Below, in pieces: positions 35,940-45,255 of a stretch of 59,101 nucleotides of DNA. Position numbers and translations under genes: made by a program. The notes under the pieces are model-generated. The model saw only the letters and a list, made by a program, of their open reading frames with translations, ran no database searches and was not told the DNA's origin. The DNA is from Lachnospiraceae bacterium (GTDB lineage Bacteria > Bacillota > Clostridia > Lachnospirales > Lachnospiraceae), in the NCBI GenBank assembly GCA_030825115.1, contig JAPJQL010000023.1, forward strand, positions 1 through 59,101. Direction: 5' to 3'. The first letter of the stretch is position 1; each line of letters starts with the position of its first letter.

Positions 35940-38330
35940 ATGAATCAAAAAGCATTGACCACATTGGAATACAACAAGATTATAGCCCAGCTGACCGAGT
36001 ACGCCGCGTCGGATCCCGGAAAGGAACTGTGTAAAAATCTGCTCCCCAGCGCCAGTTACGAAGAGATTGTACAGGCTCAGACCGAGACCAGTGACGCCGC
36101 GTCCCGCGTCCGCATGAAGGGCAGTCTTTCGTTCAGCGGTATCCGTGATATCCGCGGCTCTTTAAAACGCATTGAGATCGGCAGTTCCCTCAGCATCGTG
36201 GAACTCCTCTCCGTCAGCTCCCTGCTGACCGTGGCCGCCCGGGCAAAAGCATACGGACGCCATGAAGAATCCGACGAATTTCCGGACGACTCCCTGGATG
36301 AGATGTTCCGCACATTAGAACCGCTCACTCCGGTCAACACGGAGATCAAACGCTGTATCATCTCTGAGGATGAGGTCAGCGATGACGCAAGCCCGGGGCT
36401 GCGCCACGTACGCCGTTCCATGAAGACAATCAACGACAAGGTGCACACCCAGCTGAACAGTATCTTAAACTCCAGCCGGAGCTATCTGCAGGACGCTGTC
36501 ATCACCATGCGGGACGGGAGGTACTGCCTTCCGGTAAAAGCAGAGTACAAAAATCAGGTGACCGGCATGGTGCACGACCAGTCCTCCACCGGCTCCACTT
36601 TATTTATCGAACCGATGGCGGTGATCCAGCTCAACAACGAGCTGCGTTCCCTGGAGATCCAGGAACAAAAAGAGATTGAGGCAGTGCTGGCAGACTTAAG
36701 CAACCAGCTCTCTCCCTATACAGTGGAACTGGAGCTGAATCTCCAGATTCTGACCCGGCTCGATTTTATTTTTGCAAAGGCGGCGCTGTCCCGCCATTAC
36801 CGCTGCAGCGAACCAAAGTTCAATCAAAACGGACGCATCCATATCAAAGACGGACGCCATCCGCTTTTAGACCCGCAGAAAGTGGTCCCCATCACCGTAT
36901 GGCTGGGCGACGATTTTGATCTTCTGATCGTCACCGGACCCAACACCGGCGGTAAGACCGTATCGTTAAAAACGGTCGGACTGTTTACACTGATGGGGCA
37001 GGCAGGACTCCATATTCCCGCGTTTGACGGGTCGGAGCTTGCGGTATTCGACGAAGTGTTTGCCGATATCGGAGATGAGCAGAGCATTGAGCAGAGCCTC
37101 AGTACCTTCTCCGCCCACATGACAAATATCGTGGACATCCTGGGAAAGGCGGACAGCCGTTCCCTGTGCCTGTTCGACGAGCTGGGCGCCGGTACGGATC
37201 CGACGGAAGGTGCGGCCCTGGCGATTGCAATCTTGAATTTCCTGCACAACATGAAATGCCGGACGATGGCAACCACCCACTACAGCGAGCTCAAGCTTTA
37301 TGCCCTCAGCACCCCCGGCGTGGAAAATGCCTGCTGCGAGTTTGACGTGCAGACCCTGCGGCCTACCTACCGCCTGCTGATCGGGATTCCCGGCAAGAGC
37401 AACGCATTTGCCATCTCCCAGAAGCTGGGACTGCCGGATTATATTATTGAAGACGCCAAAAGCCACATCGAGGCAGAGGACGAACGGTTTGAAGATATCA
37501 TCAGCCACCTGGAAGAAAGCAGGCTGACCATCGAAAAAGAACAGCAGGAAATCCAGTCCTACAAGGCAGAGATATCCCGCCTGAAATCGCGTCTGGAACA
37601 GAAGGAAGAACGGTTCGACGAGCGCAAGGAGAAGATGATACGCTCTGCCAACGAAGAAGCTCAGAGAATCCTGCGGGAAGCCAAGGAAACTGCCGACCGC
37701 ACGATCAAGAACATCAACAAGATGGCTTCCGCCTCCGGTATCGACACCAGGGCATTGGAAGCGGAACGCAGCAAGCTGCGTGAGAATCTCAACAAAGTAG
37801 AAAAAGGCCTGGCTTTAAAGCAGGAGACACAGCCCCGCAAGGCAATCAACCCCAAGACATTAAAGATCGGGGATGGGATAAAAGTACTGTCGCTGAACTT
37901 AAAAGGCACAGTCAGCACGCTTCCGGATGCCAGGGGCAATCTGTTCGTGCAGATGGGCATCCTACGTTCCCAGGTCAATATCAATGATCTGGAACTGTTA
38001 AAGGAAGAATCCATCAGCGGACCGGGACTGGACAACCGCCGCAAGGGTTCTGGCAGCAGCGGCATCAAGATATCAAAATCCGCATCCGTCTCCACCGAGA
38101 TCAACCTGCTGGGGATGACCGTGGACGAGGCTATCGCCCATCTGGACAAATATCTGGACGATGCCTACCTTGCCCATCTGCCGCAGGTCCGTGTTGTCCA
38201 CGGAAAAGGGACAGGAGCACTGCGCGCCGGAGTGCATAAACACTTAAAACGGCTGAAATATGTAAAAGAATTCCATCTGGGAGAGTTCGGCGAAGGCGAT
38301 GCCGGCGTTACCATTGTCGTATTTAAATAA
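35940..38330 (+). CDS. mutS2: MutS2 endonuclease/ribosome-rescue ATPase
   Basis: A 796-residue MutS2 protein. In Firmicutes it suppresses homologous recombination and, in Bacillus, splits collided ribosomes. Order: N-terminal lever/clamp helices (1-300), ATPase with Walker A TGPNTGGKTVSLKT, Walker B LCLFDELGAGTDP, a switch motif ATTHYSELK, a charged coiled coil (about 515-640; EKEQQEIQSYKAEISRLK), a KOW-like region, and the C-terminal Smr nuclease domain (GMTVDEAIAHLDKYL, VVHGKGTGALR). The length is normal and all motifs are intact. The response regulator follows by 29 nt, and both end at a strong terminator. Confidence 0.96.
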   Translation: MNQKALTTLEYNKIIAQLTEYAASDPGKELCKNLLPSASYEEIVQAQTETSDAASRVRMKGSLSFSGIRDIRGSLKRIEIGSSLSIVELLSVSSLLTVAARAKAYGRHEESDEFPDDSLDEMFRTLEPLTPVNTEIKRCIISEDEVSDDASPGLRHVRRSMKTINDKVHTQLNSILNSSRSYLQDAVITMRDGRYCLPVKAEYKNQVTGMVHDQSSTGSTLFIEPMAVIQLNNELRSLEIQEQKEIEAVLADLSNQLSPYTVELELNLQILTRLDFIFAKAALSRHYRCSEPKFNQNGRIHIKDGRHPLLDPQKVVPITVWLGDDFDLLIVTGPNTGGKTVSLKTVGLFTLMGQAGLHIPAFDGSELAVFDEVFADIGDEQSIEQSLSTFSAHMTNIVDILGKADSRSLCLFDELGAGTDPTEGAALAIAILNFLHNMKCRTMATTHYSELKLYALSTPGVENACCEFDVQTLRPTYRLLIGIPGKSNAFAISQKLGLPDYIIEDAKSHIEAEDERFEDIISHLEESRLTIEKEQQEIQSYKAEISRLKSRLEQKEERFDERKEKMIRSANEEAQRILREAKETADRTIKNINKMASASGIDTRALEAERSKLRENLNKVEKGLALKQETQPRKAINPKTLKIGDGIKVLSLNLKGTVSTLPDARGNLFVQMGILRSQVNINDLELLKEESISGPGLDNRRKGSGSSGIKISKSASVSTEINLLGMTVDEAIAHLDKYLDDAYLAHLPQVRVVHGKGTGALRAGVHKHLKRLKYVKEFHLGEFGEGDAGVTIVVFK

Positions 38331-38359
38331 CTGATCAACTGCTGCAAGGAGGATATGGT

Positions 38360-39070
38360 ATGGCAGAGAAACAACGAATCTTAATAGTAGACGACGACGA
38401 GAATATCGCTGAGCTGATATCCCTCTACCTCATAAAAGAATGTTACGAGACTTATATCGTACACGACGGAGAGGCCGCTCTGAAGGTATTTCCAGACTTC
38501 AAGCCCAACCTGGTCCTGCTGGATCTGATGCTTCCCGGCATCGACGGCTACCAGGTCTGCCGGGAACTGCGGACCGGTTCCCAGGTCCCTATCATCATGC
38601 TGTCCGCCAAGGGCGAGATTTTTGACAAGGTACTGGGGCTGGAGTTGGGCGCCGACGACTATATTATCAAGCCATTCGACTCCAAAGAGCTGGTGGCACG
38701 GGTCAAGGCTGTCCTGCGCCGTTACCAGACTGCCCCCGCGCCGGCTGCGCCGGCCACCGACCAGAACGGCGACTATGTAGAATACCCGGATTTGATTGTA
38801 AATCTGACCAACTATTCCGTCATCTACCGCGGGCATTCCATTGAGATGCCGCCAAAGGAGCTGGAGCTTTTGTATTTCCTGGCCTCCTCACCCAATCAGG
38901 TGTTTACCAGGGAACAGCTTCTTGACCACATCTGGGGGTATGAATATATCGGAGACACCAGGACCGTGGACGTGCATATCAAGCGGCTCCGGGAGAAGAT
39001 TAAAGACCATTCCAGTTGGGCGCTGACGACCGTTTGGGGGATTGGGTATAAGTTTGAAGTAAAACGGTAG
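38360..39070 (+). CDS. OmpR/PhoB-family response regulator
   Basis: A 236-residue two-component DNA-binding regulator. The receiver domain has the acidic pocket VDDDE (10-14), the phosphoacceptor Asp55 in VLLDLMLPG, the Thr/Ser switch in MLSAKGE and the lysine in YIIKPFD. A short Pro/Ala linker leads to a winged helix (PPKELELLYFLASSP, RTVDVHIKRLREKI). AGGAGG precedes the ATG. It is co-transcribed with mutS2. No kinase is next to it; the nearest histidine kinase, on the same strand, starts at 46275, 7.2 kb away. Similarity is to WalR/PhoP-type regulators. Confidence 0.94.
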   Translation: MAEKQRILIVDDDENIAELISLYLIKECYETYIVHDGEAALKVFPDFKPNLVLLDLMLPGIDGYQVCRELRTGSQVPIIMLSAKGEIFDKVLGLELGADDYIIKPFDSKELVARVKAVLRRYQTAPAPAAPATDQNGDYVEYPDLIVNLTNYSVIYRGHSIEMPPKELELLYFLASSPNQVFTREQLLDHIWGYEYIGDTRTVDVHIKRLREKIKDHSSWALTTVWGIGYKFEVKR

Positions 39071-39086
39071 GATACCGATTGAAAAA

Positions 39087-39140
39087 TGTCCGGGAAGTGA
39101 AGGAAATCAAGTTCCTATCATTTCCCGGACGTTTTATTTT
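39087..39140 (+). terminator. Terminator of the mutS2-response regulator operon
   Basis: GTCCGGGAA pairs with TTCCCGGAC, with an inner GGAA/TTCC, then TTTTATTTT on the plus strand. Confidence 0.88.
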
Positions 39141-39154
39141 CCGTTCCCCGCAGA

Positions 39155-40057
39155 CTAAACATCTGCCGCCAGATAACATTTCGGAATCTCCATCCGCACC
39201 GTCTTATACGGATTCACGATCTGGCAGATCCGAAGGTCTCCGACCATATCCATAAACATCGCGGCATCCACATCCGGCAGGGCGAATCTGCGGGTCAGCA
39301 GTTCAAACATCTGTCCGACGGCTTTTTCCGACGCTTCGTCCAAATCCTTCCCATACGCAACGGTAATCCACTGGGTATCATTCTCAATCACCGGCCAGGG
39401 AAACGCCTCTGCCCCAGACACCACATCTACCGTCAGGATCACCTTTCCGCCAATCTCCACGCCGCAGTTTCCCACCTCACCGTCTCCCATAATGGCATGC
39501 AGATCCCCTGCCGCCAAAAGTCCTCCCTCCACAAACACCGGAAGATACAACGTACAGCCCTGCTCCACCCTGACGCAGTCCATATTTCCGCCATGATCCA
39601 TCGGACTTAAGGTCCCTACGGCTCCTGTCTCCGGCGCCGGAGCCGTTCCAATCACGCCAATCATCGGCTTTATGGGAATCTGCCACCGCCCATGATAATC
39701 GATACAACCGTCTTTGATACGCAGTCTTTTGATATTGGTTTCGGCATTTCGGAAATATGGCTTGAATGCACCGCTGTTCTTCCCGATATCCAAAATCCCC
39801 ACTGCATCCAGTTCTATCTTTTCCACCGTGATCCGCAGCGCATCCCCCGGCATCGCACCTTCCACGCAGATCGGACCTGTGGCGGGATTGCCGAGTTTCC
39901 TGTCATAATCTGCAAACGTAGTTCCCTCAGGCAATAACTGTCCCTGAAAACAATCATATGTTTCCAGACATACCTGCTCCCCTGGGCAGATTGTCAGCAC
40001 GGGGACATTATCCGCGCTCATCTTATGTATCACATGTTCTTTCGTAATGGTTTTCAT
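39155..40057 (-). CDS. Acetamidase/formamidase family protein
   Basis: A 300-residue amidohydrolase of the FmdA/AmdA family, which releases ammonia from short amides such as formamide or acetamide. Characteristic segments: VHTICPG-like VLTICPGEQVCLET, NPATGPICVEGAMPGD, PMIGVIGTAP, SPMDHGGNMDC and the metal-site region YLPVFVEGGLLAAGDLHAIMGDG. The start chosen at 40057 has GGAG 7 nt upstream; a longer frame to 40120 has none. It is transcribed toward the response regulator terminator and has a strong bidirectional terminator behind its upstream neighbour. The substrate in this host is unknown. Confidence 0.9.
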   Translation of the reverse strand: MKTITKEHVIHKMSADNVPVLTICPGEQVCLETYDCFQGQLLPEGTTFADYDRKLGNPATGPICVEGAMPGDALRITVEKIELDAVGILDIGKNSGAFKPYFRNAETNIKRLRIKDGCIDYHGRWQIPIKPMIGVIGTAPAPETGAVGTLSPMDHGGNMDCVRVEQGCTLYLPVFVEGGLLAAGDLHAIMGDGEVGNCGVEIGGKVILTVDVVSGAEAFPWPVIENDTQWITVAYGKDLDEASEKAVGQMFELLTRRFALPDVDAAMFMDMVGDLRICQIVNPYKTVRMEIPKCYLAADV

Positions 40058-40137
40058 TGATATTCTCCAGTCTAGTCCATCTATTTCCATTACATTATCA
40101 CAGGTTCCCGGCAGTGTCAATCAGGCATCCTTCATAT

Positions 40138-40168
40138 GGAAAAAGCGGTGTTCGGCACCGCTTTTTCC
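40138..40168. terminator. Bidirectional terminator between cotJ operon and acetamidase
   Basis: GGAAAAAGCGGTG pairs perfectly with CACCGCTTTTTCC around TTCGG. On the minus strand it ends the cotJ operon. Confidence 0.85.
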
Positions 40169-40184
40169 CACATGCCGCAGTCTT

Positions 40185-40796
40185 TTATTTCTTCAAAAAC
40201 TGCTTATCAAACTCAGGATTGAAATAATAAAAATTCTTCGCATCCAGATTTGATTTGATCTTTTCCAACGCCTCCCCAAAACGCTGAAAATGGACAACCT
40301 CACGCTGACGGAGGAACTTTAACGGCTCCAGCACCTCCGGGTTGTCGATCACGCGGATCAGGTTGTCATAAGTGGTTCTCGCCTTCTGTTCCGCCGCCAA
40401 ATCTTCCGTCAGGTCGGTGATCGCATCGCCTTTGGACTGGAATTCACAGGCATTAAACGGAACTCCTGCTGCCGCGGTCGGCCACAACGCCGTGGTGTGG
40501 TCAACATAGTATGTGTCGAAACCGGCTGTCTTTGCCTGCTCCGGCGTCAGGTTTTTGGTGAGCTGGTATACGATCGCACAGATGATCTCCAGATGCGCCA
40601 GCTCCTCCGTCCCGATGTCGGTCAAAAGTCCCCCAACTTCCTTGCACGGCATGGTGTAACGTTGGGAGAGATAGCGCATGGAAGCCGCAAGCTCCCCATC
40701 CGGTCCGCCAAACTGTGTGATGATCAGGGATGCTGTCTTGGGGCAGGTCTGGGTGATATTCACCGGACACTGCAGTCGTTTTTCATAGGTCCACAT
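40185..40796 (-). CDS. cotJC: Spore coat protein CotJC, manganese-catalase family
   Basis: A 203-residue ferritin-like protein of the manganese catalase family, found in the spore coat of Bacillus and Clostridia. Metal-ligand segments: QFGGPDGELAASMRYLSQR, GTEELAHLEIICAI (Glu/His ligands), and the C-terminal REVVHFQRFGEAL. In Clostridioides spores the homologues have catalase activity. It is the last gene of cotJA-cotJB-cotJC; its ATG overlaps the CotJB stop by one base. Its presence indicates a spore-former, and expression should depend on the mother-cell sigma factor E, though I could not identify that promoter with confidence. Confidence 0.96.
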   Translation of the reverse strand: MWTYEKRLQCPVNITQTCPKTASLIITQFGGPDGELAASMRYLSQRYTMPCKEVGGLLTDIGTEELAHLEIICAIVYQLTKNLTPEQAKTAGFDTYYVDHTTALWPTAAAGVPFNACEFQSKGDAITDLTEDLAAEQKARTTYDNLIRVIDNPEVLEPLKFLRQREVVHFQRFGEALEKIKSNLDAKNFYYFNPEFDKQFLKK

Positions 40797-41092
40797 CAGA
40801 TTGTTCCTCCTTCCCAGGGCAAAGGTCCGTCTCCCCAGGTAAAATGTTTTTGTCCCGGGTACTTCGTATAGCTCTCTGTTTCATTGTTGGTGTCAGGGCA
40901 GATACAGTCCTGCGTCAGAGGCTCAAACTGCCGCGCATAGTTTTGAAGCAGCTGTTTTCTCTGCTCCATCGCCTGTGAAAATGCCTCAAGAGCTGCGGGA
41001 TCTACCGGATGTGTATCCAAATACAGCCGCAAATCATCCACCGTAAAACTGATTTCTCCTATCTGCTTTAACATCTGTGCACGGTCAGCCAT
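40796..41092 (-). CDS. cotJB: Spore coat protein CotJB
   Basis: A 98-residue CotJB protein. It shows the family pattern: helical start (LKQIGEISFTVDDLRLYLDTHP), a second helix ALEAFSQAMEQRKQLLQNYA, and the C-terminal PLTQDCIC followed by WGDGPLPWEGG. Its function in the coat is not known; it is needed with CotJA and CotJC for assembly in Bacillus. It overlaps CotJA by 8 nt and CotJC by 1 nt. Confidence 0.95.
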   Translation of the reverse strand: MADRAQMLKQIGEISFTVDDLRLYLDTHPVDPAALEAFSQAMEQRKQLLQNYARQFEPLTQDCICPDTNNETESYTKYPGQKHFTWGDGPLPWEGGTI

Positions 41093-41267
41093 TGGTCACA
41101 CCTCCCGTCTTAAAAAAGGGCATGTCAAGGTTTGGAAATATCGTTCCTTGTTTTAATCCCTTCTCCGGTTCATAAGGCGTAATCCACGGCTGCTCCGGGA
41201 CCGTGGCGATAGCAAGCGTCAGTCCGGTCTGCACTGATGGCTCTGGATGGCAATTACATGAATTCAT
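41085..41267 (-). CDS. cotJA: Spore coat associated protein CotJA
   Basis: A 60-residue CotJA protein, recognised by LAIATVPEQPWITPYEPEKGL and the final FPNLDMPFF. The ATG at 41267 (AAAGGAG 8 nt upstream) is chosen over a GTG at 41276. First gene of the operon. The N-terminal CNCHPEP is rich in Cys and may bind metal or cross-link in the coat. Confidence 0.93.
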   Translation of the reverse strand: MNSCNCHPEPSVQTGLTLAIATVPEQPWITPYEPEKGLKQGTIFPNLDMPFFKTGGVTNG

Positions 41268-41371
41268 TAAAACCACTCCTTTCCAGGTTCATAGACATTT
41301 GGGTTCCTGTTTAGTATTAGCTTGAAAATGGATTTTAATTGAATGAAATAATGTAAGACAAACCAGAAAAA

Positions 41372-41438
41372 TGTAAAAACAGCCCTCATGAAATTTCCAA
41401 AATTTTTAAATGGAAATTCCACAAGGGCTGAATTTTTT
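41372..41438. terminator. Bidirectional terminator between the YfcC carrier and cotJ
   Basis: CAGCCCT pairs with AGGGCTG, with inner GAAATTTCC and GGAAATTCC arms, flanked on both sides by T-rich runs (AATTTTTT on plus, TTTTTACATTTTT on minus). The rest of the 41268-41559 gap should hold the cotJ promoter; I see no other gene. Confidence 0.82.
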
Positions 41439-41559
41439 ATCCTAAAATCTTCCTCCATTATCCGGCCGGAGGTATTGCCAGGCAGAGCCGATTCCGGGAA
41501 GTCACGCCTGCCTGATAGCCGGAACATCTTTCAGAAGAACGGGATATCTCTTTATCCGA

Positions 41560-42978
41560 TTACATCGGGCCAAAATGTATCGCCTGTGCGATCACCAGCA
41601 TCACCGAACCGACTCCGATCCAGATCAAGAACAGCTTCCACATAAACTTCATCCAGCGGTCATACGGAATATTCACTGCACTGATAATTCCCATCAGAGC
41701 CGTGGAGGTAGGAAGCACGTAGTTACAGAAGCCGTCGCCGAAGTTAAATGCCAGGATTGCAGTCTGTCTTGTCATGCCGACCAGGTCAGCTAACGGAGCC
41801 ATGATCGGGATAACAGCCGCCGCCTGTCCGCTGCCGGAGGTCAAAAAGCCATTGATAATCGTATTTGCAATCAGCATCGCCGGAGCCTGCAGCATTGCCG
41901 GCACTACGGAAAGTCCGCCCGCCAGGGTATGAACTACGGTATCTGTGATATTTCCGGCATTCATGATGCCGCTGATCGCCTGTGCCATACCGATGATAAA
42001 TGCTGCGCCCAGCATCTTTTTACATCCTTCCAGAAAAGACTTGGATATCTTAGAAGGTCCAAACCCTGCAATTGCACCGACTACGATCGCCAGTCCAAGG
42101 AAGATTGATGCTGTTTCTTCCATATCCCAATCCAGTTTGATTCCGCCGTACACAATTGCCGCCAGCGCTGCGAAGAAGGAAATCATTACCAGCGTTTTTC
42201 GCAGGTCCAGGCTTCCAAAGGAATCCAGGTCTGCATCGTCTTTCAGTTCACTCTGCAGATCCAGCTCATACATCGGGCTAAGCTGTGGATTTTTATGAAT
42301 CCGCATTGCATAACGGATCAGATAGATGTTCGTCACCACATAAAATACGCCAAAGCAGACAAACCGGTATCCCACGCCCGAATAGAGCGGCAGCTCTGCA
42401 ATTTTCTGGGCTACGATCGTCGTATTGATGTTCAGCGGTCCCGTCGCAAAGCCGATGGCGCCGCCCAGCAGGATAATACTCGCTCCTGTGATCGAATCAA
42501 GTCCCATGGCAAATGCCAGCATGACCATGATCGGTGCAAATGCGATAAACAGGTTAACGCCCTGTGTCGTACAGATCAGACCAAACACCAGCGTCAGGAT
42601 CGGGATAAAGATGTAGAGTTTTCCCGAAAACGTCTTAGCCAGCTTAGCAACGACTGCGTGAAGCGCGCCGGTCTGGGTCAGCAGGTGGAATGCGCCGCCT
42701 GCAAACATGATGACAAGCATCAGGTCGATACGCTTGATAAATGCTTTTACGATAAACAGCGGAATCAAAAACGGATTTACCGGGCTCGCATCGACATAAG
42801 TAAACTGGGACGGGTCGATGACCTTAATCCCTGAAGCATTTTCAAATCTTGCATATTCTCCGGCAGGAATGATCCAGGTAAGCCCCACCGCAATCAAAAT
42901 AATGATACCAATAATGACAAACGTATGCGGCATTTTAAATGCTTTTTTTGCCGCTGCCGTATTCTTTTGTTCTTTCAT
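41560..42978 (-). CDS. YfcC family integral membrane carrier
   Basis: A 472-residue membrane carrier of the YfcC/C4-dicarboxylate-amino-acid (ArsB/NhaD-like) family, often annotated as a basic amino acid or short peptide antiporter. About twelve hydrophobic segments; the first is FVIIGIIILIAVGLTWIIPAGEYA, followed by the re-entrant motif region GFATGPLNINTTIVAQ and GNITDTVVHTLAG, and a second GFLTSGSGQAAAVIPIM. GGGAG precedes the ATG. It lies directly downstream of an M20 amidohydrolase, which suggests it imports an N-acylated or peptide substrate for that enzyme to hydrolyse, or exports the product (inference). Confidence 0.88.
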   Translation of the reverse strand: MKEQKNTAAAKKAFKMPHTFVIIGIIILIAVGLTWIIPAGEYARFENASGIKVIDPSQFTYVDASPVNPFLIPLFIVKAFIKRIDLMLVIMFAGGAFHLLTQTGALHAVVAKLAKTFSGKLYIFIPILTLVFGLICTTQGVNLFIAFAPIMVMLAFAMGLDSITGASIILLGGAIGFATGPLNINTTIVAQKIAELPLYSGVGYRFVCFGVFYVVTNIYLIRYAMRIHKNPQLSPMYELDLQSELKDDADLDSFGSLDLRKTLVMISFFAALAAIVYGGIKLDWDMEETASIFLGLAIVVGAIAGFGPSKISKSFLEGCKKMLGAAFIIGMAQAISGIMNAGNITDTVVHTLAGGLSVVPAMLQAPAMLIANTIINGFLTSGSGQAAAVIPIMAPLADLVGMTRQTAILAFNFGDGFCNYVLPTSTALMGIISAVNIPYDRWMKFMWKLFLIWIGVGSVMLVIAQAIHFGPM

Positions 42979-43018
42979 CCTCTACTCTCCCTTATTTTCT
43001 TTCTCTTTCCTGCTGCTT

Positions 43019-44200
43019 TTACTGCGCCTTTTCTGCTTGCAGTCTCTGCTGAAATTCTTCCTTGATCTCCGCCATTTTATCCGGGTTGGTGATCAGATCT
43101 TCCGCCGTTCCGGCAAGAATCTTTGCACCGTACAGGATTGCGTCATGCGCTTCTTTCGTCTTTCCCCAGTCCAGATATTCCTGGGAATGGGATGCCGTTC
43201 CTTCCGGCACAAACGCTACGCGGATGCAGGAACCCGGCACCCTGTGCAGGATATTTCCAAAATCGGTAGAGCCCGTCTTTTCCCTTGCCGGACGAAGCCG
43301 CGGCGCACCGCACTGCTCTGCATTTTCCATGATAACTTCGTTGAGCGCCAACCCCGGGATCTTGTTGTCCACCGATTTTTCCGCACAGATTTCCACCTCT
43401 GTCTCCGTCATCATGGCTGCGCCCTGCATCACCTTCTCAAACCGTTTGATGACCGTATCGAGATAAGTCCTGTTGTAGGAGCGGACGTAGAAACTGCCGA
43501 CTGCTTCCTTTGGTACGATATTGGCGGGAGTTCCTCCGCAGCTCTCTACCGTATAGTGCATCCGCACATCATCCATCACATGCTCCCGCAAAAATTCCAC
43601 GCCCTGAAACGCCAGGATCAGCGCATCCAGCGCGCTCCGCCCCCGCTCCGGTTTTACAGCGGCATGGGAACTGATCCCTTTAAATGTCACCTTAAATTTC
43701 GTCATGGCCAGCGATTTGACATCGGTCTGTGTCTCGCCGCTTCCATGCATCATCAGAGCCACATCCAGCTCGTCAAAACCGCAGCCGTTCTGGATCATCA
43801 TGATTTTCCCGCTGACGCTCTCCTCCGCCGGCGTGCCGTAGACGGTCACGGTGTAGGCTTCCTCCCCACCCCTGTGCCGCAGGGCTGACGCAGCAGCCAG
43901 GATGGCCGGTCCCTGCAGATGATGGCTGCAGGCATGTCCCAGCCCCGGAAGAGCGTCATACTCGCACAGCAGCCCGATATTGACGCCGCCCTCTCCATGA
44001 TGGTAGACTGCGCGGAACGCCGTCTCGATTCCTGCAACCCCTTTCTCCACGGTAAACCCGTCCTGTTCCAGCCAATCTGTCAGCCATTTACAGGCCTGAA
44101 ACTCGTGAAGACCCAGCTCCGGACTGTCAAAAATCCGGTCCGCCATCTCTGCCATTTCCCCGCTGATCTCTTCAATCCGCTGATACAACATTTCTTTCAT
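43019..44200 (-). CDS. M20D family amidohydrolase (AbgB/HipO-like)
   Basis: A 393-residue zinc/manganese-dependent amidase of peptidase family M20, which removes an acyl or aminobenzoyl group from an amino acid. Metal site motifs: NIGLLCEYDALPGLGHACSHHL (His/Asp), GTPAEE (Glu ligand and catalytic Glu), ALMMHGSGET, and near the C-terminus the terminal metal histidine region. The dimerisation domain follows FKGISSHAAVKPERGRSALD. AGGAGG lies 6 nt before the ATG. It stands between YitT and the YfcC carrier with short gaps, likely one operon under the divergent LysR gene. The natural substrate is unknown. Confidence 0.9.
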   Translation of the reverse strand: MKEMLYQRIEEISGEMAEMADRIFDSPELGLHEFQACKWLTDWLEQDGFTVEKGVAGIETAFRAVYHHGEGGVNIGLLCEYDALPGLGHACSHHLQGPAILAAASALRHRGGEEAYTVTVYGTPAEESVSGKIMMIQNGCGFDELDVALMMHGSGETQTDVKSLAMTKFKVTFKGISSHAAVKPERGRSALDALILAFQGVEFLREHVMDDVRMHYTVESCGGTPANIVPKEAVGSFYVRSYNRTYLDTVIKRFEKVMQGAAMMTETEVEICAEKSVDNKIPGLALNEVIMENAEQCGAPRLRPAREKTGSTDFGNILHRVPGSCIRVAFVPEGTASHSQEYLDWGKTKEAHDAILYGAKILAGTAEDLITNPDKMAEIKEEFQQRLQAEKAQ

Positions 44201-44229
44201 TGCTTCCCTCCTGATCTTAATTTTCTTCT

Positions 44230-45072
44230 CTATGCACTTAAAAATCCTTTTCCAATAATCTCACTGGTACTGGAGATAAGGACAAACGCATGTGGTTCTA
44301 CCTGGCGCACATAATTTCGAAGCTGGATTGCCTGTCCCCGTTTCAGCGCCGTAAATATTACGTATTTCTGATTGTGGGAGTAAGCTCCTTCTGCCTTGCA
44401 GATTGTCGCGCCGCGTTTCAGTTCGTTGTTGATATAATCGCAGATTGGCTGCGGGTTATCACAGATCACATTAAAATATTTGCACAAATTGATGCTCTCG
44501 ATCACATTATCGATGACGAGTGTCTTCGCCAGCAGCCCGCATAAGGAAAACAGCCCTGTCGTCGCATCGAATACGAAGCAGGCAGACAGCGTGATGATCA
44601 AATCCACAACAAGGAGCGCCACTGCGATATTCAGGCTGGTATATTTTTTTATCACCATCGCGATGATATCCGTTCCGCCGCCCGAAGCTCCTACATTGAA
44701 CAGGATTGCCGCGCCTGCTGCCGGAAGAAATATGGCAAATACCAATTCCAGCACCGGCTGGTTGGTAAGCGGTCCTGCCATTGGGAAAAACCGTTCAAAC
44801 AGCGACAGGAACACCGAAGTCATAACCGTCACATACACTGTCTTGATGCCAAATCCTCTGCCTAAAAACACAAATCCTACTACAAGGAGCGCCATATTGA
44901 TGGCGGTGGTCACAAACCCCGGCGTATAGGGGAGCAGTTCTCCAAGCACAACTGCGATTCCCGTCACTCCTCCAAAGGAAAAGTTGTTGGGAAATTTAAA
45001 AAAGTACGCCCCGGCCACAATGAATAATGTACTGATCGTCAGGATTGCATAATCCTTTAATGTCTTTTCCAT
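44230..45072 (-). CDS. YitT family membrane protein
   Basis: A 280-residue protein with five or six membrane segments (DUF161: FPNNFSFGGVTGIAVVLGELLPYTPG, GGGTDIIAMVIKKYTS) and a C-terminal cytoplasmic DUF2179 domain (ICDYINNELKRGATICKAEGAYS and AFVLISSTSEIIGKGF). The function is unknown; members are abundant in Firmicutes. The start is uncertain: the ATG at 45072 has GGAGG 14 nt away, and a GTG at 45093 has no ribosome site. A promoter lies 55-85 nt upstream. It is divergent from the LysR-type regulator. Confidence 0.86.
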   Translation of the reverse strand: MEKTLKDYAILTISTLFIVAGAYFFKFPNNFSFGGVTGIAVVLGELLPYTPGFVTTAINMALLVVGFVFLGRGFGIKTVYVTVMTSVFLSLFERFFPMAGPLTNQPVLELVFAIFLPAAGAAILFNVGASGGGTDIIAMVIKKYTSLNIAVALLVVDLIITLSACFVFDATTGLFSLCGLLAKTLVIDNVIESINLCKYFNVICDNPQPICDYINNELKRGATICKAEGAYSHNQKYVIFTALKRGQAIQLRNYVRQVEPHAFVLISSTSEIIGKGFLSA

Positions 45073-45126
45073 ATGCTCTTTTATTTCCTCCACTCAGCAA
45101 CCAATCTGGTTTCTTTTCACAATCCA

Positions 45127-45156
45127 AGTATAGCAAGTGCCTCTTTTTTTGTACAA
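45127..45156 (-). promoter_or_regulatory. Promoter of the YitT-M20-YfcC operon
   Basis: TTGTAC, 18-nt spacer, TATACT on the minus strand. The region up to 45255 is AT-rich and probably holds the LysR binding site, with a second promoter for the regulator near 45194-45225 (TTGATT, then TAATAA). Confidence 0.55.
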
Positions 45157-45255
45157 TATATAAAACAAATACTAACTATAAAGTTTTTTATTGATTGCAT
45201 TTCTACCAAAACCATAATAAAATGAAGCTAATACATTATTCCGAGGAGGATTGCC

